A DNA stretch of 32,215 bases from an uncultured Clostridia bacterium. Its GTDB lineage: Bacteria; Bacillota; Clostridia; Oscillospirales; Acutalibacteraceae. Positions 17,610 through 26,185 of the stretch are shown here, piece by piece. The notes beneath the pieces were generated by a model. The model ran no database searches. It had not been told where the DNA came from and was given only the letters and a program-made list of their open reading frames with translations. Position 1 is the first letter of the stretch; each line of letters opens with the position of its first letter. The position numbers were made by a program, and so were the translations under genes. Location: positions 1-32,215 of the forward strand of contig CANQSG010000003.1 of assembly GCA_947626485.1 (NCBI GenBank), read 5' to 3'.

Positions 17610-19379
17610 TCAGTTCTGCGGGACGACGGTCGTCGGGCTGTTGGTGTTGGGCGCGTTGTTGGTGAAGGTCTCGCCGCTCGAGGAGGACTCGGGCGCCTTG
17701 TAGGAGTTGATATAGACCGTGACGGAATCGTCGAGGCTGACCTTCGACCCGGCGGCGGGCTCGGTCTGGATGACGACCTGGGGAGTCTTGGTGTCGTCAT
17801 ACCGATCGATAAAATGGATATTGTCCTTCAAAAAGCCGGTTTCCAGCAGGCGGATATAGGCGTCGTCGCGGTCGAGCCCGGCGATCGAGGGGATGGAGAC
17901 CGTCTCGCTGCCGAGGCTGATATAGACCTGAATTTCGGTGTCGCGCTTGACGCCGGTGTCTGCCGCGGGGCTCTGCTCGCAGATCATGCCGCGCGCATAG
18001 CGGTTGCTGAACTTCTTGCCGACGACCTTAAAGGTGAAGGTGCCCTGATAATCGAGGTTGGCGGTGACGTCGGAATACATCTTGCCGAGCAGGTTGGGCA
18101 CGGGATAGCTGTGCTCGGGGCGGGAGGAGTTGCCGGTGCCGTCGTTTGAACCGACCTGCTGCTCGCTCGGAATGCTCATGACGGAGGAGGTGTCGCCGCT
18201 CTCGTTCTGCGCGGTGCCGAACAGACCGCCGCGGAAATAGATCGGCAGGATAATCAGCAGCGCGCCGAGCAGCAAAACCCCGGTGGTGACGCCGGCGGCG
18301 ATCAGGCCGTAGCGGCGGTTGCCCTTCGGCTTTTTCGGCGCGCCGTCCTTGCCCTTTTTCGATTTGCCCTTCGTTTCATTCGAAGCGGAGGAGGAGGAGA
18401 GGACGGGGGCGGTGTCGTTCGACTGCATCAGGTCGCGGCGGAATTCGTCCATGTTGGCGGTGCGGTCGCCCGGCAGGATTTGCAGGGCGTTCGCCAGCGC
18501 GCTCAAAACGTAGGGCGGCAGCGATTCCGCCAGCTTTGCCGGCACCGACATGGTGTCGTTCGTGACGCGCTGGTTCGCCTCGACCGGCGGGTTGCCCATC
18601 AGCACGCGGAAAAGCGTCGCCGCCAGGCCGTAAGCGTCGGTCCAGGGGCCGTCCTTCGTCGCCTGATCGAAGCCGTATTGCTCGATCGCGGCGAAGCCGG
18701 GGAAGAGCTGCGCCGTCATATCGCTGCGCGAGGTGCGCGCCGCCCGGATGCAGAAGCCGGTGATGCGCAGCTTGCCGTCCCGCCCGACCATGATGGTCTC
18801 GGGCGAGAGGCCGCGGTGAATGACGCCCGCGGCGTGCAGATTTTTGAGGGTGGTGATCAGCGGCAAAAACAGCGGGCGGGTCTGCTCCCATTTCAGCGTG
18901 CCGCCGTTGCGCAGCAGGAACTCCCGCAGCGAGATCGACGAAATGGACTTCGTGACGCGGTAGGCCGTGCCGCCGTGCTCCATCACCTGCACGACGGGCA
19001 GCAGGCAGGGCAGGTCGGACGACATCGTGTAGAGCTTTTTGGAGAGCTCGAGGAATTCGAGAATGCCCTCGTTGTAGCTGTATTCCTTTTCGGGCAGGAT
19101 CGAAACGGTGTGGTCGCCGTTGCGCTGGGCAAGCCCGGCGGGGAAATATTCCCGCACCGTGACGACGGCGTCCTCCTCGTTGTCCCAGCCGATGTAGGTG
19201 ATGCCCTCGCCGTTGCGGTCGAGCTCGCAGCCGATGAGATAGCGATCCGCCAGCCAGTAGCGGACGGGCAGCGCGTCGGCGTTGTTCTGGGTCTGGGCGT
19301 CGTGTCCGCAGATGGGGCAGACGGCCTCGCCGCCGTTGTCGTTCATGCAGTTCATACAGAGTTGGTCGGTGTTTCGCAT
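17610..19379 (-). CDS. Membrane-anchored Ser/Thr kinase-fold protein with N-terminal zinc ribbon and two PASTA domains; predicted pseudokinase
   Basis: CMNCMNDNGGEAVCPICG zinc ribbon; kinase-fold landmarks (GEGITYIGWD, REYFPAGL, NGGTLKWEQ, HAAGVIHRGLSPETIM, GPWTDAYGLAATLFRVLMG); TM LIAAGVTTGVLLLGALLIILPIYF; PASTA-like YPVPNLLGKMYSDVTANL... and VSIPSIAGLDRDDAYIRLLETG.... Confidence 0.85.
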   Translation of the reverse strand: MRNTDQLCMNCMNDNGGEAVCPICGHDAQTQNNADALPVRYWLADRYLIGCELDRNGEGITYIGWDNEEDAVVTVREYFPAGLAQRNGDHTVSILPEKEYSYNEGILEFLELSKKLYTMSSDLPCLLPVVQVMEHGGTAYRVTKSISSISLREFLLRNGGTLKWEQTRPLFLPLITTLKNLHAAGVIHRGLSPETIMVGRDGKLRITGFCIRAARTSRSDMTAQLFPGFAAIEQYGFDQATKDGPWTDAYGLAATLFRVLMGNPPVEANQRVTNDTMSVPAKLAESLPPYVLSALANALQILPGDRTANMDEFRRDLMQSNDTAPVLSSSSASNETKGKSKKGKDGAPKKPKGNRRYGLIAAGVTTGVLLLGALLIILPIYFRGGLFGTAQNESGDTSSVMSIPSEQQVGSNDGTGNSSRPEHSYPVPNLLGKMYSDVTANLDYQGTFTFKVVGKKFSNRYARGMICEQSPAADTGVKRDTEIQVYISLGSETVSIPSIAGLDRDDAYIRLLETGFLKDNIHFIDRYDDTKTPQVVIQTEPAAGSKVSLDDSVTVYINSYKAPESSSSGETFTNNAPNTNSPTTVVPQN

Positions 19380-19467
19380 AGAGAAACCTCTCTTTGTCGA
19401 ACCGCGCGGGCGGTTCGTTGTTGGGGTCGCCGCGATGGCTCCGGCGCTTTTGCGCCTTCACACTACC

Positions 19468-19476
19468 ATTATACCA
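19468..19476 (-). promoter_or_regulatory. Extended -10 element (TGGTATAAT) upstream of the pseudokinase gene
   Basis: + strand attatacca; same 9-mer as the other strong promoters of the window; lies between the kinase start (19379) and the next gene. Confidence 0.5.
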
Positions 19477-19508
19477 TAGCTGTCAACAACAAGATTGTAA
19501 CCGAATTT

Positions 19509-20090
19509 TCACCGCTGCTCGTCGAGGGTCAGCGAATAGCTCGGCAGGAACTCCGCCAGGAAGCAGTCGACCTCCGGCAGCCGCATTTCTTCGAGGGCGG
19601 CTCTTGTCGAGCGCTCGGCGGCCTCGAATTCGAGGTTGCCCATCCGACGCTCCTCGATGCACTTAATGAGCGCCGAGAGCTTGTCGGCGGCCTTGACGAT
19701 GCGGCGTAGTTTTTCGTCCTCGTCCGGCGCGCGGTAAAGGGCGGCGTAGGTCTCGCGCAGGTCGGCGGGCAGCAGCTCGAGCAGCCGGTCGGTCGCCTCG
19801 TCCTCGACGGCGCGATAGGCGTCGCGCAGCTCGGGGCTGTAATACTTGATCGGGGTCGGCAGGTCGCCGGTCAGAATTTCGCTCGTGTCGTGGAACATGG
19901 CGACGACGGCGGCGCGCTCGGGGTCGACGGTCCCGCCGAAGCGGACCTTGCCGATGCAGGCGAGCGCATGCGCCAAAAAGGCGACCTCGAGCGAGTGCTC
20001 GCTGAGGTTTTCGGTGTGCACGTTGCGCATCAGACCCCAGCGATTGATGGATTTCATGCGGGAAAGCATGGCGTAAAACGAAGCGTTCAC
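19509..20090 (-). CDS. yfbR: HD-domain phosphohydrolase, YfbR-like 5'-deoxynucleotidase
   Basis: FYAMLSRMKSINRWGLMRNVHTENLSEHSLEVAFLAHAL; VAMFHDTSEILTGDLPTPIKYYSPELRDAY; KAADKLSALIKC. A GTG start at 20090 preceded by aaggaag is preferred over ATG at 20123. Confidence 0.88.
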   Translation of the reverse strand: MNASFYAMLSRMKSINRWGLMRNVHTENLSEHSLEVAFLAHALACIGKVRFGGTVDPERAAVVAMFHDTSEILTGDLPTPIKYYSPELRDAYRAVEDEATDRLLELLPADLRETYAALYRAPDEDEKLRRIVKAADKLSALIKCIEERRMGNLEFEAAERSTRAALEEMRLPEVDCFLAEFLPSYSLTLDEQR

Positions 20091-20139
20091 GCGAAAATCA
20101 CTTCCTTTTTTCAAATTCGGCATTTTGGGGGCTTGTTTT

Positions 20140-20162
20140 ATTATACCATCTGCTGGTATAAT
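20140..20162. promoter_or_regulatory. Divergent promoter with perfectly palindromic overlapping extended -10 elements
   Basis: attatacca-tctgc-tggtataat: TGGTATAAT on both strands within a 23-bp inverted repeat, between the divergent HD-phosphohydrolase and GT-C-like genes. Confidence 0.65.
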
Positions 20163-20244
20163 AGCAATAGGAATCTTTTCGCCGCGAAATTTCCCGGGCG
20201 AAAAAATCCGGCGCGAGCGCTCGCGCGGAAAGGGAACCGGGCTT

Positions 20245-21537
20245 ATGCAATTCGAACTTCGCAAACGGGATGTAACGCTGTTGCTGGCGGCGCTGCTCGG
20301 GTTTTCGCTGCTGCTGCGGCTGACGGTCGGCGTCGCCTACTCCAACCACTTCGACACCTTCTGGTATCGCAAGTGGGCGTTCGACCTGCCGAACGGCCTG
20401 TTCAGCGTCTACGCCCGCGCCAAGGACATCACCCTCGACTACCCGCCGCTCTATCTGTTTTGCCTCTATCTGACCGGCCTTGCCTACCGGCTGTTCGGCG
20501 AAAACTGCGGCGAAGCGCTGCAAATGTTTTTGCTCAAATTCTGGCCGATTCTCTTCGACCTGCTCTGCACGGTCGCCTTTTACCGCGTCGGCGCCTCCTT
20601 TTCGGCGGGGACGGGGCTGGTCGCCGCCGCGCTCTGGGCGTTCAACCCCTCGGTCTTCTTCAACTCCGCCATGTGGGGGCAGACCGACGGCGTCATGGCG
20701 CTGCTGCTCCTGCTCTCCTTCTGGTATTGCCGCAGCGGAAAGGCGAAAACCGCCTGCGTCGTCTTCGCAATCGCGGGCATGACGAAATTTCAGTGCTTGT
20801 TTTTTACGCCGGTTCTGCTGCTCGAGCTCTGGCGCCGGACGGATTTCAAACGCGTGCTCATCGGCTGCGGCGCGGCGGCGATCAGCGTCGCTATCGTCTT
20901 CCTGCCCTTTATGATCGGCTCGCGCGCCCCGCTGCTCTTTTTTGACGTCTATCTGAACGGTGGCGGCAAATACCCTTACTGCACCCTCAACGCCTTCAAT
21001 CTATACGGTCTGTTCGGCCTGAACTGGGTCAAGGAGAGCGAGCCGCTGATTGGCTCGCTGCCCATCGGCGCGCTCGGCGCGGTCTTCACGGTGCTGTCGT
21101 TCGGGCTGATCGTCTACCTGTTCCTGCGGGGCAGGCGCACCTGCGGATTTGTCGGCGGACTGCTGCTCATGCAGTGCCTCTTTCTGCTGACGACCCGCAT
21201 GCACGAGCGGTATCAATACGCCGTCCTCCCCTTCGCGCTCGCGGCGTGGCTGATTCACCGCGAACGCCCCTTTTTGCGGCTGTTTGCCGCGCTGACGGGG
21301 ATGACGCTTGTCAACCAGGCGCTGCTGCTCTTTTTGAACCAGAAGCTCAGCCCCTTTTTGACGAAAACTTACGACGTTTGGATGCAGCTGTTTTCGGCGG
21401 TCAACCTCCTGCTGTTTGTCTGGAGCGTCGCCGTCTGTGTCCGCTTTTTCCTGACCGCGCCGCCCGACGCAGCCGACGCCCCGCCCGCCGAATCCACAAC
21501 GCCGAAGGAGGAACCGACCGATGGGATTCTCGTATAA
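20245..21537 (+). CDS. Multi-TM GT-C/dolichyl-phosphate-mannose-mannosyltransferase-like protein
   Basis: Polytopic; FDTFWYRKWAFDLPNGLFSVYARAKDITLDYPPLYLFCLYLTGL, FNPSVFFNSAMWGQTDGVMALLLLLSF, LTTRMHERYQYAVLPF. Confidence 0.75.
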   Translation: MQFELRKRDVTLLLAALLGFSLLLRLTVGVAYSNHFDTFWYRKWAFDLPNGLFSVYARAKDITLDYPPLYLFCLYLTGLAYRLFGENCGEALQMFLLKFWPILFDLLCTVAFYRVGASFSAGTGLVAAALWAFNPSVFFNSAMWGQTDGVMALLLLLSFWYCRSGKAKTACVVFAIAGMTKFQCLFFTPVLLLELWRRTDFKRVLIGCGAAAISVAIVFLPFMIGSRAPLLFFDVYLNGGGKYPYCTLNAFNLYGLFGLNWVKESEPLIGSLPIGALGAVFTVLSFGLIVYLFLRGRRTCGFVGGLLLMQCLFLLTTRMHERYQYAVLPFALAAWLIHRERPFLRLFAALTGMTLVNQALLLFLNQKLSPFLTKTYDVWMQLFSAVNLLLFVWSVAVCVRFFLTAPPDAADAPPAESTTPKEEPTDGILV

Positions 21538-24196
21538 AAAGCTGACGACGCTGCGCCCGCAGAAGGAGCAGAAGCTCGCCACCTTCCTGACGGCGCTGCT
21601 CACCGCGGCGCTGCTGTTCCTGCCCTATCAGTTTCTGGGACACGGCTATTTCCTGTTTTACGGCGATTTCAACGTCCAACAGGTGCCGTTTTACAAGATG
21701 TGTCACGCGATGATCCGCAGCGGGAATATCGGCTGGAACTGGCTGACCGACCTCGGCGTCAACTTTATCGGGTCGTACAGCTTTTACCTGCTCGGCAGCC
21801 CCTTTTTCTGGCTGACGATCCCCTTCCCGAACGCCTGGGTGCCCTATCTGATGGGGCCGCTGTTGATTCTGAAATTCGCCTGCGCGGCGCTGACGGCGTA
21901 TTGCTATCTGCGGCGCTTCACCCAGTCGGCGCAGACGGCGAAGCTCGGCGGCCTGCTCTACGCCTTTTCGGGCTTCTCGGTCTATAATATCTTCTTCAAC
22001 CATTTCCACGAGGCGATCATCTGCTTCCCGCTGCTGCTGCTCGGCATGGAGCTGCTGCTGACCGAAAACAAGCGGGGCGTCTTTGCCGCCGCCGTGTTCC
22101 TTTGCGCCTTCGTCAATTATTTCTTCTTCTTCGGCATGGTCGTCTTCGCGGTGCTGTACTGGATCGTGCGGCTGCTCTCGGGGTGTTACAGCCTGCGGCT
22201 CTCCCGCTTCTTCGTCCTGCTGTTCGAGGCGGTGCTGGGCGTCGCCCTCGCGGCGGTGCTGCTGCTGCCGTCCTACCGCGCGCTGATCGGCAACTCCCGC
22301 CTGAGCGAGATCAACCTCGGCTGGAGCGCGATCCTCTACGGCAAGGAGCAGATTTACCCCAACGTGCTGGAATGCTTCTTCTTCCCGCCCGACCTGCCGG
22401 CGCGCCCCGTCTTTTTCCCCGAAGCCAACGTCAAGTGGTCGTCGCTCGGGGGCTGGCTGCCTGTTTTCAGCATGGTCGGCGTGCTCGCCTGGTTCCAGGC
22501 GAAGAAGGGGCACTGGCTGCGCCGCCTGATCGGCATTTCCGCCTTTATGGCGCTCGTCCCGATCCTCAACAGCGCCTTTTACGCCTTTAATCAAGCCTAT
22601 TACGCCCGCTGGTTCTATATGCCGATCTTGATGCTCTGCCTCGCGACGGCGATGGCGATCGAGGATCGCTCGGTCGAATGGAAGAGTGCCTTCCACTGGG
22701 TCGCCGGCATCACCCTCGCCGTCTCGCTCGTCATCGGCTTCTTCCCGTCCTATCAGACCGACGAGAGCGGCAAGCGGACGTCGCTGCGCTTCGGGCTTTA
22801 CACCAACAGCGATTCGGCGATGTACCTCGTGCGGTTCTGGACGACCTGCGCCATCGCGCTCGGCGGGCTGCTGCTGCTCTGGCTGCTGCTGAGTCGCCTG
22901 CGCACCAACCGCGCCCAGTTCTACCGCACCGCGACGGTCTCGGTCTGCGTGCTCTCGCTGCTCTATTCGGCGGTCTTCGTCGGCACCGGTAAGACCCATT
23001 CCTACAGCGTCGAGGACGTCATGATCCCGCAGCTGATCGAAGGGCACGTCGACCTGCCGGACGACCCGGACAACTACCGCATCGACGTTTACAGCGGCGT
23101 CGACAACACCGGCATGTTTTTGGGGCTTTCCTCGATCAACGCCTTCCATTCCATCGTCCCGACCTCGGTGACCGATTTCTGGGAGTACGTCGGGGAGGAG
23201 CGGGGCGTCGCGAGCCGACCCTCGACCGATTCCTACGCCGCCCGCAGCCTGCTCGGGGTCAAATACCTGCTCAACCGCACGAACGGCGACGATTTCCTCG
23301 AAAACCGCGAGCCGCGCATGCCCGGCTTCACCTATCGCAGCACGAGCGGCGGCTACTACGTCTATGAAAACGAGAATTACATTCCCTACGGCTTCACCTA
23401 CGACGCCTACATGACCCGCGCCCAGTGCGACGCCTATACCGACGGCTACCGCGCGAACCTGATGCTCAAGGCCATCCTGCTCGACGATGAGCAGGTTAAC
23501 CGCTACGGCGACCTGCTGCCCAACCTCTTCGACGCCGGGACGACCCTGCCCGACGGCACCGTGGGCGAATATATCCCCGACATGACCGCCGAGGCCTACG
23601 CCGCCGACTGCGCCGCCCGGGCGGCTTCGGCTGCCGACGGCTTCGAGCGGGACAACGGCGGCTTCACCTCGACCATCACCCTTTCGCAGGACAATCTCGT
23701 CTTTTACGCCGTCCCCTATGACGAGGGCTGGACGGCGACGGTCAACGGTGTGCCCGCCGAGATCGAAAAGGTCAACGTCGGCTTTATGGCGGTGCGCGCC
23801 CCCGCAGGGCGAAACCGCATTCGCTTCGAATACCGCACGCCCGGCCTGCTGACCGGCCTTTCCATCACCGGCGGCGCCGCCGTCGTCTTTCTGCTGTACT
23901 GCATCATCTGTGCGGTCTGGCTGAAAAACCGCCGGACGGTCGAGGAATACCCCGAGGGCAACGAGCTGCTCTGCCTCTGGCAGGAGAACGAGGCGGAAGA
24001 CGCCCGCGCCGCCCTCGCGCGGGAGATGGAGGAGCAGTTCCCGCAGCCGCCGAACGCCGCTTCCGGCGCCCCGTCCGCGGCAAAACCGGCGGGCAGCGGC
24101 TTCCACGGCGGCTTTCAGGTGCGGCTCGATCTGTCCGAGCCCCCCGCGCCGACCCCGCCGGACGACCCGGCGGACGGCAATCCCCCGCCGCAGTAA
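21521..24196 (+). CDS. YfhO-family multi-TM membrane protein
   Basis: GHGYFLFYGDFNVQQVPFYKMCHAMIRSGNIGWNWLTDLGVNFIGSYSFYLLGSPFFWLTIPFP; LLYAFSGFSVYNIFFNHFHEAIICFPLLLLG; C-terminal soluble segment VFYAVPYDEGWTATVNG. 17-nt overlap with the upstream gene. Confidence 0.85.
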   Translation: MGFSYKKLTTLRPQKEQKLATFLTALLTAALLFLPYQFLGHGYFLFYGDFNVQQVPFYKMCHAMIRSGNIGWNWLTDLGVNFIGSYSFYLLGSPFFWLTIPFPNAWVPYLMGPLLILKFACAALTAYCYLRRFTQSAQTAKLGGLLYAFSGFSVYNIFFNHFHEAIICFPLLLLGMELLLTENKRGVFAAAVFLCAFVNYFFFFGMVVFAVLYWIVRLLSGCYSLRLSRFFVLLFEAVLGVALAAVLLLPSYRALIGNSRLSEINLGWSAILYGKEQIYPNVLECFFFPPDLPARPVFFPEANVKWSSLGGWLPVFSMVGVLAWFQAKKGHWLRRLIGISAFMALVPILNSAFYAFNQAYYARWFYMPILMLCLATAMAIEDRSVEWKSAFHWVAGITLAVSLVIGFFPSYQTDESGKRTSLRFGLYTNSDSAMYLVRFWTTCAIALGGLLLLWLLLSRLRTNRAQFYRTATVSVCVLSLLYSAVFVGTGKTHSYSVEDVMIPQLIEGHVDLPDDPDNYRIDVYSGVDNTGMFLGLSSINAFHSIVPTSVTDFWEYVGEERGVASRPSTDSYAARSLLGVKYLLNRTNGDDFLENREPRMPGFTYRSTSGGYYVYENENYIPYGFTYDAYMTRAQCDAYTDGYRANLMLKAILLDDEQVNRYGDLLPNLFDAGTTLPDGTVGEYIPDMTAEAYAADCAARAASAADGFERDNGGFTSTITLSQDNLVFYAVPYDEGWTATVNGVPAEIEKVNVGFMAVRAPAGRNRIRFEYRTPGLLTGLSITGGAAVVFLLYCIICAVWLKNRRTVEEYPEGNELLCLWQENEAEDARAALAREMEEQFPQPPNAASGAPSAAKPAGSGFHGGFQVRLDLSEPPAPTPPDDPADGNPPPQ

Positions 24197-24220
24197 GCCG
24201 CGGCAAATCCCGACAAAAAG

Positions 24221-24268
24221 CGCCCCGCGCATCCCTGCCGTTCGGTCGGCGGATGTGCGGGGCGTTTT
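24221..24268. terminator. Bidirectional terminator between convergent genes
   Basis: cgccccgcgcatcc (24221-24234)/ggatgtgcggggcg (24251-24264), flanked by aaaaa upstream and tttt downstream. Confidence 0.8.
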
Positions 24269-24279
24269 GCGTTGCGGGG

Positions 24280-24648
24280 TCAGCCCTGCGCGGCGATGTG
24301 GCGCTTGAGGGCTTCGAAGCTGACGTCGCTGATGTCGTGCTCGATCTTGCAGGCGTCCTGCGCCGCGACGTCCTTCGGGACGCCGAGCCGTTCGAGAAAA
24401 TCCGAAAGCACCAGGTGCCGCTCGTAGATGCGGGTGGCGATCTCGTGTCCCGGCGGCTCGAGCCGGATCGCGCCGTCCTCGGCGACCGAGATCATGCCGC
24501 CGTTTTTGAGAATGCCGACCGCCCGGCTGACGCTCGGCTTGGAATAGCCGGTGCGGTTGGCGATGTCGATGGCGTGCACGGCTTCGCGGGTCTGCGAGAG
24601 AATGAGGATGGTTTCCAGATACATCTCGCCGGATTCCTGAATTTGCAT
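24280..24648 (-). CDS. DtxR/MntR-family metal-dependent transcriptional regulator
   Basis: MQIQESGEMYLETILILSQTREAVHAIDIANRTGYSKPSVSRAVGILKNGGMISV...HLVLSDFLERLGVPKDVAAQDACKIEHDISD; ATG at 24648-24646. Confidence 0.88.
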   Translation of the reverse strand: MQIQESGEMYLETILILSQTREAVHAIDIANRTGYSKPSVSRAVGILKNGGMISVAEDGAIRLEPPGHEIATRIYERHLVLSDFLERLGVPKDVAAQDACKIEHDISDVSFEALKRHIAAQG

Positions 24649-24673
24649 GGGGGTGTCCTCCCTGTCTGGGTTT

Positions 24674-26020
24674 TTATTTTTTCCGTTTTTCGGGTTTGTC
24701 CTCGGGGATGGGGCGGTAGACGACCTTGCGGGTCTTTTTGCGCCCCTTGCGGTTGAGCAGCAGCACAAGCAGCAGAAAAATGAAGATCGCGAGCAGCGCC
24801 AGCGCGACAAACAGCAGAAAGATTCGCGAGGAAACAAGGTCGGTCACGCGGCGCCAGAGCACCAGCCAAAAGCTCGCGGGCACCGATTCCGCCGCGACGA
24901 GCCGGACGCTGCCGAGCTTTTCCTCGGCGTAATACAGGTCGGCCGTGCCGAGGACGTCGCCCTTTTGGATCGGGGCGTCGAAGGTCGGGCGGTCGAGGTG
25001 GGGCTCGACGCGCACCGTCGAGGAATCGGCCTCCACGGGCAGCACGGCGGACAGCCCGTTTTCGAGCAGCAGCGGCACGTGGTCGACGTCCCGCGAAAGG
25101 GCGACCGGCGCCTCGCCGACCGGCGTCTGGGGGTCGATGACCGATTTGTATTCGAAGCTGTTGAACGCCCAGCGGAAGAGGTTGCGCGCGTCGGTGAACT
25201 CCCGCCGCACCGTGTTGCCCTTGTCGTCGGTCGGCGGGCAGCCCATGACGATGCAGAGGTAGTGATACCCGCCGTATTCCGCGGTGTTGACAAGGCACCG
25301 CCCCGCCTCGTCGGTGTAGGCGGTCTTGCCCTGCCGGGCGTAGGAGTAATAATACGCCGTCGAGCGGTCGATGAGGAAATTGGTCGTCACGAGGGTGCGG
25401 GCGGGGGAGAGGTTCGTCGCCGCCATTTCGTAGCGCGCGGCGGCGGTCACCTCGCAGAAGGCGTCAAAGGTCAGCGCGTGGCGGAATAATAAGGCGAGGT
25501 CGTTGACCGTCGTGTAATGGTCGGCGTGGTGCGAGCCGTAAACGTCGGCGTAGTGCGTGCCGGTCATGCCGAGCGCCTGCGCCCGCGCGTTCATCTGGTC
25601 GATAAAGGCGGCGTTGCTGCCCGCGCAGTATTCGGCGATGACGTTGGCGGCGTCGGCAGCCGAGGGCACCAGCAGGCAGTAGAGCAGCTGGCGGGCGGTC
25701 AGCTGTTCGCCGGCCTTTAACTCCATCACGGCAAGCCCGGTGCCGAGCAGGGAATTGACGGCGTTTTTCGAGACGGTGACGGTCGTGCCGTCGAGGTCGG
25801 ATACCTTTTCGAGCAGCAGCACCGCCGTCATGACCGTCGTCAGCGAGGCGGGAAAGACCCGCTCGTCCGCGCCCTTTGTATAGAGCACGTCGCCGGTGTC
25901 GAGGCTGACGAGCAGCGCCTGCCGGGCGTTGAGCGAAAAGCCGGTGATCTGATAAGCCGAGGCGGGAACGGCGGTGAAAAGCAACAGCCCGAGCAGGAGG
26001 CAGAGGAGCCTTTTTTTCAT
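24674..26020 (-). CDS. Peptidase S11 (D-alanyl-D-alanine carboxypeptidase-like) with PBP5_C-like domain and C-terminal TM; catalytic motifs altered
   Basis: Signal peptide; ARQALLVSLDTGDVLYTKGADERVFPASLTTVMTAVLLLEK; LLVPSAADAANVIAEYCAGSNAAFIDQMNARAQALGMTGTHYADVYG; GKTAYTDEAGRCLVNTAE; C-terminal TM. Confidence 0.88.
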   Translation of the reverse strand: MKKRLLCLLLGLLLFTAVPASAYQITGFSLNARQALLVSLDTGDVLYTKGADERVFPASLTTVMTAVLLLEKVSDLDGTTVTVSKNAVNSLLGTGLAVMELKAGEQLTARQLLYCLLVPSAADAANVIAEYCAGSNAAFIDQMNARAQALGMTGTHYADVYGSHHADHYTTVNDLALLFRHALTFDAFCEVTAAARYEMAATNLSPARTLVTTNFLIDRSTAYYYSYARQGKTAYTDEAGRCLVNTAEYGGYHYLCIVMGCPPTDDKGNTVRREFTDARNLFRWAFNSFEYKSVIDPQTPVGEAPVALSRDVDHVPLLLENGLSAVLPVEADSSTVRVEPHLDRPTFDAPIQKGDVLGTADLYYAEEKLGSVRLVAAESVPASFWLVLWRRVTDLVSSRIFLLFVALALLAIFIFLLLVLLLNRKGRKKTRKVVYRPIPEDKPEKRKK

Positions 26021-26048
26021 TGAAATCTCTCCGAATATATAGTATAAT
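26020..26048 (+). promoter_or_regulatory. Predicted promoter for the metallophosphoesterase gene
   Basis: TTGAAA (26020-26025), 17-nt spacer, TATAAT (26043-26048); abuts the divergent S11 start. Confidence 0.5.
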
Positions 26049-26185
26049 AACGCTGGAAGCGACTTTGGCGTGAAAAAAGTCGAAGGGCTTTCTTATAGTA
26101 TACCTTAAAACTCGCAAAATGAAAAGACATTCTTTTGGCTGACGGCATAATTTTTTTTCGCGCAGTCGGAAAAGAGGAACGAAAC

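Noticed and set aside
18480-19709. 409-aa + strand ORF across the pseudokinase region
   Set aside because: Antisense shadow of the kinase-fold/PASTA gene and the adjacent HD gene; no plausible RBS or domain.
21401-24232. 943-aa antisense ORF opposite the YfhO-family gene
   Set aside because: Same GC-bias shadow effect; charged low-complexity translation, no recognisable motif, sense strand has a coherent polytopic membrane protein.
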